This document shows positions 49,692 to 61,981 of a DNA stretch of 64,000 nt, piece after piece. Origin of the DNA: Vicugna pacos (lineage: Eukaryota > Chordata > Mammalia > Artiodactyla > Camelidae). Position numbers and translations under genes: made by a program. Numbering within the stretch: position 1 is the first letter of the stretch; the number at the start of each line of letters is the position of its first letter. The stretch is from assembly GCF_048564905.1 (NCBI RefSeq), contig NC_133007.1, forward strand, positions 15,002,001 through 15,066,000, written 5' to 3'. The notes under the pieces were generated by a model. That model saw nothing but the letters and a program-made list of their open reading frames with translations, searched no databases and had not been told where the DNA came from.

Positions 49692-51690
49692 ATGGAGGAG
49701 ACAGAACTGATGGAGAAGGAGAAGCTGGCCTGGCAGGTAGAGCCCTATGACAACACGGTCACCTGCAAGAAGGCCGCGATGGAGCAGGGCACTAACCTGT
49801 CCAAGGAGGAGCACAACCTGCTTTTGGTGGCCGACACGAACATGATCAGGGGCCGCAGGTCAACCTGGAGGGTCATCTCGAAATCTGCACAAAACCTACA
49901 CCTCCCTACAAGAAGTTGCCTCTGATTAAAGACTCTGTGGAGTTTGAACTGAGGTCCATCAGCACCACGGTCCTGGAATTGTTGGATCGTATTTAATAGC
50001 CAGTATAACTAATCCAGACAGTAAGATCTCCCATCTGAAAATCAAGGGAGATTACTTCTGGTGCCTTGCTGAAGTTGTATGCAGTGACGATGGGAGACAA
50101 ACGATAGCTATTTCCCAAAGAGCTTGATAGAAGCAAGAAAGAGCTGCAACCCACACACCCAACCCGCCTGGGGCTGGCTCTTTTCTGTATTTTGCTATGA
50201 GATCCTCAATAACCCCAAACTTGCCTGCACACTGGCTAAAACAGCTTTTGACGAGGCCCTGGATAGACTTAATGAAAACACATGCAGAGACAGCGCCCTC
50301 ATCATGAGATTGCTTAGAGACAACTTCATGGACATCAGACAGCGCAGGAGAAGAAAGAGATGCGGCAGAAGGGGCAGAAAACCAAGTGCATGCAGGTCGT
50401 CATCCTTCTTCTGCTCAAGAAGCCTTTTTATTCACCTCCAGTCCTTACTCCATTTGGATTTCCTGTAGCAAAGAAACCCATACAAGTGTACAGGGTCGTT
50501 TGTTTACAGTCTCTTCACACTGCAGCTTTGGGAAAACGCCTTGCCTTGTGTTTGTCTTGGCCTTCCTGGTGTGCACTTACTGCTGTGAGAAGTATTAATA
50601 GCTTCATTTCTTATAAACATAACTTCCAAAGCTTCTGAGGACTGAAAATGTATCTGGTATTTAAGTAATCTGAGCCAGTTCTGCAAGCGATTGCATTTTA
50701 TATTACTGTGAAGATATGAAAATGTAGTTAATTACAGTGTAAACAGTGTTCTACATAACTTCTTTTTTATTTATTTTTTATTTTGTGTTGATGTATAGTC
50801 CTTTTACAATGTTGTGTCCATTTCTGGTGAGCAGCACAACATTTCAGTCAGACATATACATACATATAATTTTCATATTCTTTTTTGTTACAGGTTACTA
50901 CAAGATACTGAATATAGTTCCCTGTGCTAAAGAGTAGAAACTTGTTTGTTTTATATATAGTAGTATCTGCAAATATCAAACTCCCAATTTATCCCTTCAC
51001 CTCCTGGTAACCATAAGTTTGTTTACTGTCTGTGAGTCTTCTTCTGTTTCTACAGAACTTTTTAATTTCTACATTCCCTCCGTTACTTTTTGGGGGTGTC
51101 CTTTCACTCAGTAAGCAACTTTTCCATGTTCCTAATATATTCCTTTTGTTAGGAATCCAGAAGTATTAGATTGAATGGAAAAGCACGAGACATTTCGGGG
51201 CTTGGGGTCACAAACTGAAATGACTCCTGCATCATATACGATGGAGGTCTTGTGTATCTGTGACAACAGGGAGTCTCCTTCTCTGCTCTTCATCTGCTGC
51301 TGCTAAAGTTGATTACTTCCCTTCCCAATAACAATTCACTTACACCTCCTGCCTTTGTAGTCTTGTATTCACTTTACCATGTAACAGAAGTTGTGTGTTG
51401 CTGCCAGAATATAAGCATTGCTTTTGGCCAATTAAAATGCATACCATTTCCCAATTCACCAGAAAGGGGAAATAAGTACGCAAGTCCAAGTCTAAAACGT
51501 TAGTACTTTTCCGTGCAGATTTGTGCACATGTGAGAGGGTGTCCAGTGTGTCTACTGATTATTATATACAGAGAAAGGGACCGTGATTGAGTGTTACTAA
51601 TTATTGACTATAGCCCCAAAAAAGCCTTGTGAAAACGTTACGCCCTATGTAACAGCAGAATAACATAAAACAAAATTATATTTAAAAAAA
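49692..51690 (+). pseudogene. YWHAQ: YWHAQ (14-3-3 theta) processed pseudogene
   Basis: The body corresponds to a spliced mRNA with no introns. The coding-equivalent part runs from ATG at 49692 to about 50384. The first part reads MEETELMEKEKLAWQ..., then WRVIS, and near the end [21 protein letters not shown] and LRDN. The C-terminal [12 protein letters not shown] tail is readable in another frame and points to the theta isoform. Frameshifts and in-frame stops (for example near 49925 and 49996) make it non-coding. The normal stop reads CAA. Downstream sequence matches the YWHAQ 3'UTR as I remember it, up to about 51690. An L1 fragment (50762-51055) interrupts that part. A 5'UTR remnant before 49692 is possible. 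No function is expected. Confidence 0.92.
50762..51055 (-). mobile_element. L1 3' end inserted in the YWHAQ pseudogene
   Basis: GTGTTGATGTATAGTCC, AATGTTGTGTCCATTTCTGG and TGAATATAGTTCCCTGTGCT are the reversed L1 tail. The flanks AACTTCTTTT (50757) and AACTTTTTA (51056) look like the target duplication. The host 3'UTR resumes after it. Confidence 0.88.
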
Positions 51691-51699
51691 TTATCTATT

Positions 51700-53425
51700 A
51701 GACAAAGAAAATGCAAAAGAATGTATATGTCAAGGGGGGAAACTGACTCATTTCTGACATTTTAGACAATTGTCTTATTTGTGTTTTATTACTGGGGATT
51801 ATGGTCCATTCATATCTGAGAAAGTGTTTCACTTCCCTCAAGTCGGATAAGGCCGTCTTAATTAAGGTAAACATTCCACTTGTGAGAATCATAAGGGCGC
51901 TCCCATGCCAATTACCTTTAGCCAGACTGACTGGAGGCATCTTTTCATGAGATAAAGCAGAGCTTCTTTAACATGTATTGTTCATGTCTTCCTCTCTTCC
52001 TGCCTGTTAGAAGCAGAGATGAGGCCTTGCTGGCTTTGTGAAACTGCCCTCTGTATTCCTGTAACATTCCCTGGAGAAAGACCCCTGGGTTTTTTGAACT
52101 CTGTTTTTGCTCCAAAGTCAACATTGTTAACAACAAAAGGAACCTCTAACCATCAAAGGCCAAGGAAGACAACACCCAGAGAGCAAGGAAATTCCATTTC
52201 GGAAGCCAGCCCCAAATCTTCTCCCGACTCGCTTTTCCGGACAAGGCATGTAAACTTCTTACTGTCAGATTTATCATTTCATAGCTGTGGGTGAAATAAC
52301 TTTGCCCACATAAACATTAACTTGTCAATCTGAACACTGACAAGCACGATGAAGGAGATGCGGCTGATCTCCCTGGCTCCTGTGTCACACAGAGATGGCC
52401 GCTGTCCGGAGACAAGACACACAGAGGCCCCGCCAGCCTGGCTGACTCAGAGCGGGTTCCAGAACAGGACTCTTCTTTCTGGGTAGTCAAAGACTGGTTT
52501 CCTACTTTTGTGCTAGCACTGAAGTATGTGCTGCTTTTCTGTCTTTACATGGGGAAAAATTAAAGTAGAAAGAACAGTGTGCACACTTTCTTTCTAGGAC
52601 GTCAACCTTTCTGAAATCCAAGATTAGGACACATTAACAAATGTTTTACGTTTCAACTGACTTCATTCATTTATTCATCCAACAAATATCTTATTTTTTT
52701 TTTAACTAAAAGCCAGGCAGAGTTGGGGCCCCGGGGTGCAACAACCAATAAAATACACTATGAGAAGGCATCACTATAATTTCTAAAATTACCCCCCATT
52801 TTTCAGTAAAAATTTGGAAACTAGCAACTGGACAGTAAGTAAAACTGGATTATAGCAAACATCATGTACTGGAAATTAACTTCATACAGTGAATTGGCCC
52901 TTCCATCTCCTTTTCTCTCTCTCTCTCTCTCTTTTAAGAACAACTCAGCAAAGTAGAATTCTAATTTTTTGTTGGATAACCTTGTTTCTCACATACATCA
53001 CATGTAGAAAGGGGAAATAAATAGCCACTTCATAAATCAAACCTAGGGGGAAGAAAGAAAGCTTTTATTTTTGGCCTTTTTAATCATCTTCTATAAACTA
53101 CTTATCATGCAGCTAAGTATAAACACAAAAGTTTATACTCTTAAAGGTTTTAAAATTTACAAGAATACTCAGCATATGATTTTTTATTGTTGTTTTTGAT
53201 TTTTTTTAAACAAGTTTTTTTTTTTTCTGCTCTGAGAATTATAACAAATGTGGTCACACCATAAGTTAAGTCAGAAGTAGGGCAGAAGACACTCTGAAGG
53301 CTGGTTTGGTCATCTAAGAGCATTAGAGATGGTTGATCCTTAAGAATATGTACAAAAATATAGAATGTAAATCAAATTTACAAACACATTATCATTTTTA
53401 AGTCACTTTCAAGGGAAAAAAAAAC
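51700..53425. other. Gene-poor, unique-looking stretch
   Basis: No gene recognised. A GC-richer island at 52340-52470 contains TGACTCAG (AP-1-like). An L2-end-like scrap lies at 52660-52700, and T runs are at 52692-52701 and 53216-53226. Confidence 0.5.
52914..52932. repeat. (TC)n microsatellite
   Basis: Nine to ten TC units. Confidence 0.85.
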
Positions 53426-53429
53426 AAGC

Positions 53430-54890
53430 ACAAAAACAGACATAGATCAATGGAACAGTATTGAAGATCCAGAAATAAACCCATGCTCATATGGTCAATT
53501 AATCTGTAACAAAAGGAGGCAAGGATATACAATGGGGAAAAGACAGTCTCTTTAATAAATGATTTTGGGGAAACTGAATAGCTATCTGCAAAAAAATCAA
53601 ACTAGGCCATTTCCCCAACCCATATACGAAAATAAACTCAAAATGGAAAACACTTAACTATAAGACCAAAACCTTAAGATTCCTAGACAAAAACATAGGC
53701 AGTATGCTCTTTGATATTGGTCTTCTCAGTATTTTTTTTTTGGCTATGTCTCAGGCAAGGGAAACAAAAGGAAAATAAACAAATGGTACCTAACTAAACT
53801 TTAAAGCTTTTGCACAATGAAAGAAACCATCAACAAAATGAAAAGGCAACCTACTGAATAGAAGAAAATGTTTGCAAATGATATTAGGGGGTTAATAACC
53901 AAATTATATAAAGAAATCATACAACTCAATATTTAAAAAATTCAATTAAAAATGGGCAGACGACCCGATAGATATTTTTCCAAAGAAGACATACAGATGG
54001 CCAACAGACACACGAAAAATGCTCAACATCACTAATCATCAGGGACATGCAAATCAAAGCCACAATGAAATATCACCTCACATCTGTCATAATGGCTATC
54101 ATCAAAAACGATAACAAATAGCAAATGTTGGTGAGGAAGCAGAAAAAAGGAAATGCTTCTGCACTGTTGGTAGGAATATAAATTGATGCAGCTACTACAG
54201 AAAACAGTATAGAAGTTCCTCAAAAAACTAAAAATTGGACTACTATATGTTCCAGCAATTTCACTTCTGAGTAGTTACCCAAAGAAACCAATAATTCAAA
54301 AAATATATATGCACCCCTATGTTCACTGCAGCATTATTTATAATAGCCAAGACACAGAAGCAACCTAAATATCCATCAATAGATGACTGTATATACAATG
54401 GAGTATTACTCAACCGTAAGAAAGAATGAAATTTTGCCATTTGTGACAACATGGATGTTCCTAGAGGGTATTATGCTAAGTGAAACAAGTCAGAGAAAGA
54501 CAAACACTGTATGATTTCACTTATATGTGGAATCAAAAAAAATCAAAACAAATGAACAAACAAAACAAAACTTAAGAAACAGACTTACAGATAGATATTG
54601 AGAGCAAACTGGTAGTTGCCAGAGGAAAGAGAGGTAGTGGGTTGGGTGAAATAGGTGAAGAGGATTAAGAGATATGAAGTTCCAGTTATAAAATGAATAA
54701 GTCACAAGGATGTAATATACAATACAATGAATATGGTCAATAATACTGTAATAGTCTTGTATGTGACACATAGCTACTGGACTTGTGATCATTTCATAAC
54801 ATATTTGATTGTTGGATCATTATGCTGTACACATGAAATGAACATAATCTTGGGCGGCCAATTACACTTCAATTCAAAAAAGAAGAAAAA
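53430..54890 (+). mobile_element. Old L1, ORF2 C-terminal part to tail
   Basis: CAGACATAGATCAATGGAAC, AAACTCAAAATGG, ACCTCACATCTGTCATAATGG and the tail CACTTCAATTCAAAAAAG. About 1.45 kb with frames broken many times. Its A-rich end runs into purine-rich DNA (54876-54928). Confidence 0.85.
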
Positions 54891-54928
54891 GGAGAAGGAG
54901 GAGAAGAAGAAGAAAAGTGGGAAATAAG
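54876..54928 (+). repeat. Purine-rich (GAA/GGA) tract
   Basis: Over 50 bases of almost pure A/G at the L1 tail, next to the PTMA pseudogene end. Confidence 0.85.
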
Positions 54929-54929
54929 A

Positions 54930-55475
54930 AATTTTGGTTCTTTTTCCCTCCCCTGTTTCAAATTCATGTTGCTATCTTGGTTGGGGGTGGACAGCAAATA
55001 TTATCAGTGGGCAGTGCTGACAAGGTGGCCTGGCCTGCAGGACTCTCTGCTCAAAGATGACCACATTTAGACTCCGACACCGGAAGTGAACGGCGAATAG
55101 GTCATCGTGACTTTTATTTTATTCATTTCCTTTTATTTCTTCTAGCTTTAGTTTAATTTTTTTCTTTTCTGCTGTCTAGTCTTCCTCATCCATCTTCTGT
55201 TCATGGTGTCATCATGATCATCCTCATCATCAACTGCCTGTTTGCCTGTAGCTGCCTCAGCCTCTTCCTCACCATCACTTTCATCCTCCTCCTCTTCCTC
55301 ATCACCTTCTTCCTCTTCCTTTTCCTCATCTACATCCAAGCCCCCATTTTTCTAATCAGCATTCCCACCAGCAAGTGTGCTCCTTCATTCTCTGCCTCCT
55401 CCGCAACTTTCTTCTTCTTCCAGTCCTGGGTGGTGATCTTGGAGCTGGTGTCTAGGGCTGTGTCCGACAGGGTGG
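54930..55475 (-). pseudogene. PTMA: PTMA (prothymosin alpha) processed pseudogene
   Basis: An intronless copy on the minus strand. The coding-equivalent region is about 55470-55176 and includes a DTSSKITTQDWKKKK block and a Glu/Asp-rich run. It ends with EAATGKQAVDDEDD, like the human ESATGKRAAEDDEDD, with a TAG at 55178-55176. The start codon position reads CTG, frames are shifted, and the nuclear-localisation end (TKKQKTDEDD in human) is altered, so it is dead. The part to 54930 resembles the PTMA 3'UTR and ends next to the A-rich tail of an L1 without its own poly-A. Confidence 0.88.
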
Positions 55476-55539
55476 GGCATGCTGGTGATTCCACGCAGTG
55501 GATTGAAATGGAAGTGATTGTTCGATCATACAGTTAGTT

Positions 55540-55830
55540 ATAGCAGAGGCAGTGTGGTAGCCAAGAACATAGACTTTGAAGTCAGGCAGGCCTGAATTTG
55601 AGTTCTAGTTCTACCCCTTACAGGAAATGAGATCTTAGGCAAGTTATTTAAACTCTCTAAGCCTCAGTGTCCTCATCTACAAGGTGGAGATAGGCGATAA
55701 TGGGATAAATGGGAAAATGGAGATAATTTCTATGATGTTATAATGATCAAATGACATAGTATATTTTAAATTCTTAGTATTGCTGCCTGTGTCAAGTAGC
55801 CAATTAATGATAGTCGCTAGATTAATAATC
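55540..55830 (+). mobile_element. MIR SINE
   Basis: AGCAGAGGCAGTGTGGTAGC, GAATTTGAGTTCTAGTTCTA and AAGCCTCAGTGTCCTCATCT are clear MIR motifs. Confidence 0.88.
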
Positions 55831-56259
55831 ATAATTTGTATCCAAGTAGTAGAATGGACAAAATGAAGTGTGTGTGTGTGGAGTATCAATTCACAGAGTG
55901 AAGGAGCAAGTGTGATACAAAAACTAATAGAGCTGGGTTATTCAGGAAAGATGAGTGCAAGGGGATATGGATGGGACAATGTATACAGTGTGTGCTATAC
56001 TTTGTATATTTAAATATCCTCTGTACATTTAAAAGTCTGGAACATCCCTGGATTCAGGGAATTAATCTGACTTCTAATAGAGGAAATATAATAAGCGCCC
56101 AGTCAGAAAGCCCATCACCACAGAACTGGCCTTAGCGCACCAGCGCTAACGTGGGCTAGCGATTCACCTAGCTGCTGGCTTGCATCTCTGGGACTAAGCT
56201 CCTATTTTGGCAGGGAAATGCTAAAGGTGTCTCACCCCTGTAAAATGGAATTCATAAGA

Positions 56260-56540
56260 TCTGCTTTTCATTTTGTGAAACGTGTATGAAATCCTGTATG
56301 TAAAGTGCTTGGCGCACAGTAGGCACTTTATGTGTGGTATCACTATTAAATAGCTAAAAATCACTATTAAATTAGCCAAAAACATCACAGCAAGGAAAAA
56401 TAACGAACACTTGGATTTAACTTAGGTTCTTCCTATATTTGCACACTATGTCATAATATGTTACAGCTGGCAGGGTGAGTAGTCAAGCACCGTTTAGTTC
56501 TTAGATGGGAAATCGGAGTCTTAAGAAGTCAAGGAAGCTT
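56260..56540 (+). mobile_element. MIR fragments
   Basis: One 3' part ends at GTGCTTGGCGCACAGTAGGC (about 56260-56345). A second weak copy lies at 56430-56540 (CTTAGATGGGAAATCGGAG). Confidence 0.6.
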
Positions 56541-56549
56541 GCTTTTAGT

Positions 56550-57380
56550 GTAGAATTGATTAGTGTAAAACAGTAGATCTTTTTGGGTTTTTTTGATAGT
56601 ACATTCACATGTTCAAAAATTCAAACTATATACAGGAGAAACAGCAGAGGCCAGATTTTTTTCTCAATGTAAAGCACTGAGAACAAAGCTAATAATAGTC
56701 CTTTAGGAGACCTCTGACTTTAAAAACAGGCAGCACAGAGGCCAAGGAAAACAAGCAAAGACACTCTTTCTAAAACCCAGGGGTATTCCCCACTCTGCCC
56801 CCCACCCACCCGGTGAACAACCGTCGGCAAACTGTCTGGCTACATGCAGGAAGGGCCCTGTCAGTCGACCAGTCTGCTTATATTTACTTCTTCCGCTTTG
56901 GGAATTCAGGAGTTGGCCCATTTTGACAATATTCCCACTAGTTAGTTCTTAGATACCAAAACAGAAAATGGAAGTTTTCAGATAAGGCGCTGCCAGTCAG
57001 GGAGCCAGGAAACACAGGATGGCTGTCTCAGAGACATGGAGGAAGTTAAAAAAGGGAAATTAGTGAAATTGAAGAATCCTCTTGGATCAGAGGAGAAAAG
57101 AGAGTTACAATATATACATACTTATGTTACTTCTTCAGAGTTATTCTTTGGTTAAAAATTATTCACTTGCTATGTATGAGAATTCAAAACACTAACTCAT
57201 CCTAAATATTTTTTTGTATCTGCCCCGCACTGATACAAACCAGGCCTCTGATCTTCCAGTAGAGAGGGTGTCAGGATTAATGGCAGTGGCATTTTGGTCA
57301 AAATTCTACTGATAGCTGAGCACCAGCCATGGGAATTTTCTTAATATTCTTCCCCAAATTAAGTGGCCCTGGACCATATC
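56550..57380. other. No gene or clear repeat
   Basis: Unique-looking sequence. A 72-codon minus frame at 56921-56703 has no familiar feature. Confidence 0.45.
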
Positions 57381-57384
57381 TCAA

Positions 57385-57560
57385 AGCATGCTAGGATTTT
57401 GGCATTTTTATCAAAATCACCTGAGATATTCATTTAAAGTAGATTCCTGGTCTCAACCCCAGACCTACTGAGTCAGAGTCTCTGAGTGTTGGACCCGAAG
57501 ATACACAATTTAAATGAGCTGTTCAAGTGAGTCTTCTTCATATGACAGAAGACTGAGAAC
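57385..57560 (+). mobile_element. MER5-like hAT-Charlie DNA transposon remnant
   Basis: ATCAAAATCACCTGAGATAT, CCAGACCTACTGAGTCAGAG and ATTTAAATGAGCTGTTC align with the short non-autonomous MER5A consensus as I recall it. Confidence 0.75.
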
Positions 57561-57939
57561 AATTCCTGCCCCTCTTCTCCCTGGGTGTTGGGGGCGCCGA
57601 CCAGAGCGAGCCCAGGGTGCCAACCTGACCCAGGTATTCTGAGATGGCTACAAATCCCAAATGAGTGAACACGCCTTCCTGGGGAGGGAATTTAGAGGCA
57701 ACCAGACTAATGTTCTATCAAATGTGCTTATGTTTCTGTCAAGCAAGAAATGCCATCCTATACCATACTGGTATGCCATTATTAATTTTATTCTATAATT
57801 TTGGATGTGCAAGAAATATCATATTTATATTCTGCAAATAGGATTGACTCTTTATTGGGATTTCCTTCCCCTACCTTGGACTCTATGGAAGTACTTTAGA
57901 TGTTAGCAGAGTCAAATTTGGGGGGAGATTACCAGACAT

Positions 57940-58148
57940 TTGCAGATCCTAACTGCTGCACATAAGATACATAAATAAGTTTCTACTGTATAGCACAGGG
58001 AACCATATTCAATATCTTGTAGTAACCTAAAATGAAAAAGAATATGAATATGAATATATGTAGTATATGTATGACTGAAACATTATGCTGGACACCAGAA
58101 ATTGACACAACATTGTAAACTGACAATACTTCAATTGAAAAAAAAAAA
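57940..58148 (+). mobile_element. L1 3' end, camelid-like tail
   Basis: TGTATAGCACAGGGAACCAT, AACATTATGCTGGACACCAG and GTAAACTGACAATACTTC with an A tail. Severely 5'-truncated. Confidence 0.9.
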
Positions 58149-58154
58149 GCACCC

Positions 58155-58265
58155 GGTAATACTGTCTGTTATACAGATGAGGAAATTGAGGAACCAAGGA
58201 TTTTATACCTGGGAACCAAAAGCCTCAGGAAGACTACTGCGCAGACTTCACAGCTCCCTTTAGCA
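58155..58265 (+). mobile_element. MIR SINE fragment
   Basis: GTTATACAGATGAGGAAATTG and AGGAACCAAGGA resemble the MIR 3' core. Confidence 0.55.
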
Positions 58266-58269
58266 GTGA

Positions 58270-59690
58270 GGAACCAAAGCCAAATTCACACCTTGACAGA
58301 TAGTCTTGCCACACGTGGTTATGGCCAGTGCTACCTTCCATGAAACCCAATTATCTCCTGCCCACAGCTTCTATTTGTCCCTAGCTAGTGAAGATGAACA
58401 GGATGGCAGTGAGTAAAACTGTAACATCTTCTCTCTGGTCCTCCCTCCCTCCCTCAGGGATGTCCCTTCCCCCTGTAGGTGAGCATGAGTTAGCCTGGGC
58501 ACAGAAGTGCAAAATTAAAGTCCTTGGTGCCCCACTACAGGATGTGGAGGGGAGGCCAGGGCACTTCCAGGAAAAGGAAGGATGAAGCAGGCAAAGGTGG
58601 TGCCTCAGAGACGAAACAGCCCTGTTGGTGGAGTCCAGGGTGTGCCTGTCTTTCCATCATCTTTTCTTTTCTCTCTGCCTCCCCCAAGATGGGGATTGTA
58701 AAGGGAGTCCCTGTGAGACCAGGGTTGATCACGGAACAGTCCAGGGACAGCCGGCTACATCTTCAAAACTTGGGAGATTCCACAGGGCCTTGAGTCATCT
58801 CTCATCAGCCTGCTACTTCGGGAAGTTAGGCTTATCTGGGGAAAGGGAGATAACATTCAACCCCCAGCTATTCAACTTTCACCCAATTTCCTTTCCAACT
58901 CATTATTCCATCCCCAACGAGTGAATGCGCCTCACCAGATCCTGACAAGAAAGAGCAGCTGGAGAACCTTAAGTCCAGCCGTCAGCCCACTCCTGCCCCT
59001 CACAGCGCTGAGGTGTCTCTATGAGAGGCGAAGTGGGTCTGTCTGTGGCCCTTCAGCAACCCTGGAGCCTGAAGGAAGCCCCTCAGCTCCTAGGTACCTG
59101 ACTGCGGTCCCAATCTCAGGGGGCAGGGATGTGGAAAATATTCTGGGAGAATGCAGATAACTATCAGGCTGAGTGGGTTTGGAATATCATACCTCTAGTA
59201 GTAACAACAACAATAATAACAGCAGTAATAATATTAATAATACATTCCCTTTACTCACAAATCTCTTCTACTCTTTTCTGGTATTGGGTTTGTCCCTGAA
59301 GTTCTCTCTGTGTAAATTTAAAAATAGTCATTTTGCCCGTTAGCCGTAGGGAGAATTTGCTTTTGAATCAGGATCTCTGGGAAGTGTGACATAGAGATTT
59401 AAAATTTTTCCTAGGTGTGGCTCAGCCTGCCTTGCTTCTTTGTCCACTTTTCCCCCATCTGCTGAGAACCCATGGTCCATTTTCACGGCATCCTCTGTCA
59501 GCTGCTTGCTGCCCCCCTGTTCCCTTCCTGCCTTCATGTCTCAGAATCCAGAACACAGCCTTCTCGGTGGAGAGCTGGGATGATCACATTGCTCTCGGGA
59601 CAAAGAGGGCAAGGGGAGGATTGGAGACTCAGGGAAGAACAGGGAGGCTCGTCTCGGGGCACAAGAGAGACCACGAGTTGGGAGAGCAGT
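58270..59690. other. GC-richer stretch without a called gene
   Basis: Several overlapping frames of 65-114 codons on both strands reflect base composition. None has a domain, splice pattern or family that I recognise. An AAT/AAC trinucleotide patch lies at 59200-59245. Confidence 0.5.
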
Positions 59691-59694
59691 TAAG

Positions 59695-59930
59695 GAAATT
59701 GGAGACTGACTACCTTGGTTTCAACTCCTTAGCTTTGTGTTTTTGGATGAGACAGGTATAAAATCCTTGGTTCCTCAATTTCCTCATCTGTATAACAGGA
59801 GTAATAAGAGTACCTATTTCATAGGCTGTTGTAAGAATTAAATAATCATATAGATGAATATGCAAAAACTTAGAACAGGGTGGGGCAGATAGTGAATGCT
59901 CACTATAATGGTAGAGGTTATAACTGGGGG
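59695..59930 (+). mobile_element. MIR SINE
   Basis: TTTCCTCATCTGTATAACAGG, CTATTTCATAGGCTGTTG and GAATGCTCACTATAATGG are strong MIR motifs. Confidence 0.88.
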
Positions 59931-59934
59931 GGGG

Positions 59935-61200
59935 TCCAGGCTGTGTATCTGTAAATGACATAGGGACTATACCACCATTGGGGCTATTTTTAGATATCTG
60001 TAAACTAATAAGAAGGGAAAGAGACAACCTACAAACTTAGTTTTGTTATGAAAAATTATAATAATGAACATAGTTATCTAGGACTATTTATGACTAGTTT
60101 CCATTTTCAAAATAATTATTAAGTACTTTATTATTGTGTCAGACAGATTTTAAGATTTGCCTGCAGTACACTTTTTTTTTAAAATGGCAAATAGTGTGTT
60201 CACAACTTACTAAAAAACAAAATGTATACAGATTATGTATTAACCCAGCTTCACATCCTCCTCTAAAATCTAACAAACACTTGTGACTGATTACTCTTCT
60301 ACATTTATTGAGTGGCAACAACCACACTTACACAGGTAAAGCTGGATAAAAAAATTGAAATGATGTCAGTATCTAGACAATACAAGAGAATGGGAAGGTG
60401 GATGGTATAAATTCTCTGTTAAAAGTTGGGCATTTTGATAGGAGTTAAATTAAACTAGCTAATTGGGTTATTTACTTATTCTAAAAAAGAATCAGTTGCA
60501 TTCATTGGAATTTTTTCTTCTCTTTTCCTGATTGGCTTAGGTCTTGACGATTTCTGGGTAACATAGAAAGAGCCAGGGCTAACAAATAAGAAAAATAAAC
60601 CTATTACCCCCACCCCTGCCTCTACTGCTTCATGTCTGCTGACAGAATATCATTAGAGGTTGTATTTCAAAAAAGCTGTAGTTTTGGAATATTAGCTTCA
60701 CTTGATCTCTACAGAATATGGAAATTTAAAAATTCCATTTACTGTCCCTATTATTTGAATTAGACAAAATACAGAGCTGGAGAATGGTGACTGAATATAA
60801 TCCCCCAAAAGAAATGACAATATAAAGAGTAGGAATCAATTACACATATACATACACCATATATATATCCCCTTCAGTTGCATTTGGATACAGAATTCTT
60901 TAAACTGTGTTCTTTTTACTATAAAAGCAACAGAGGGCCCTTGCAAAAACTGGAAGATGCTGAAAATAATCATGAAGATTATAAAATTAACCCCTAACTC
61001 CTGCTGTCCAGAGATCCACTGTTAACATTTTGACTTAAAAAATTTTTGCACATTTATATTTTAAAAGTTCTGAACAAACTTTGGGTCAATTAAATGGGAG
61101 AATATATAGTTTTCATCTTTATTTTCTCACTGAAAAAATCATAAATATTTTCCAGACAGGAATATCGAAGTCTGTTTCTGACTTTTCTTATATTTAGTCA
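59935..61200. other. SELE upstream region, no feature named
   Basis: AT-rich DNA. Part of 60920-61190 resembles an old interspersed repeat that I cannot name. No gene. Confidence 0.45.
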
Positions 61201-61204
61201 CTAT

Positions 61205-61397
61205 ATTAAAAAAACAGATTTAAAAACCCAAATTTCTCCTGTACAGCACAGGGAACTATATTTAATATCTTGTAATAACCTTTAATGAAAAAGAATATGA
61301 AAACAAATATATGTATGTATATGCATGACTAGACCATTGTGCCATATACCAGAAATTGACACATTGTAACTGACTATAATTCAATTAAAAAAAAGAA
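61205..61397 (+). mobile_element. L1 3' end, camelid-like tail
   Basis: CTGTACAGCACAGGGAACTA, ATACCAGAAATTGACACATTG and CTATAATTCAATTAAAAAAA. It lies 450 bases upstream of the SELE promoter elements. Confidence 0.9.
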
Positions 61398-61839
61398 ACA
61401 AGGCATTATTTCAAATGTTTAAGTGGGAGATGTTATTTCTAGTAATTTAGCCATAACTATGTGCAGAATCTGAGGATTAACATTCACCTCATGGTTCACT
61501 CCTCTGCGAGACAGCGTACCTTAAAATGGGCTGAGTTGGTTGGTAGGTGAGAAAGAGGAAAAATGAGGAATGGTCCATCATTGACTGGTATGGGATGAGA
61601 AAATTGAGGGCAGTAGTCCAGAGATGACAAAACTGTTCTTAGTTTGCTTAGGTTGACGAAGTTCTGATTACTACCCCAGTTTCAGGAGAGGGACTGCTAA
61701 CAGGCCCAGTTCTAACACTTTTAAAAGACATAGATTTTATATTATTTGAATTAAAAACCATGCATTTGTGTCATAGTAACAGAATTCACATTAAATAAAA
61801 AGGCACACAAAAAAAGAAGAATTTGTTTCGAGGGGTAGG

Positions 61840-61980
61840 ATTTCTCACATCATTGTCATTTTTGGCGTTATGGATATTCCTGGACGCTGATGGGGAATTC
61901 CTATTATTGCATTTGGGCATATCCTCTGATTACTCACAGGAAGCAGCCTTCCTATAAAGGAGTCCTGGCGGGAGCAGTGT
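61840..61980 (+). promoter_or_regulatory. SELE: SELE cytokine-responsive promoter
   Basis: The order matches the known human E-selectin promoter. First comes an ATF/CRE-like site TCACATCA (61845-61852; human TGACATCA). Then a kappa-B-like TGGATATTCC (61871-61880), a perfect palindromic kappa-B site GGGGAATTCC (61892-61901), and a TATA box TATAAA (61953-61958). NF-kB and ATF2/c-Jun on these elements drive induction by TNF and IL-1 in endothelium (established for human). The start site is expected near 61980-61985. Confidence 0.9.
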
Positions 61981-61981
61981 G

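Noticed and set aside
52340-52470. GC-richer patch with TGACTCAG as an enhancer
   Set aside because: A single AP-1-like site in unique DNA is too weak to call without chromatin or conservation data.
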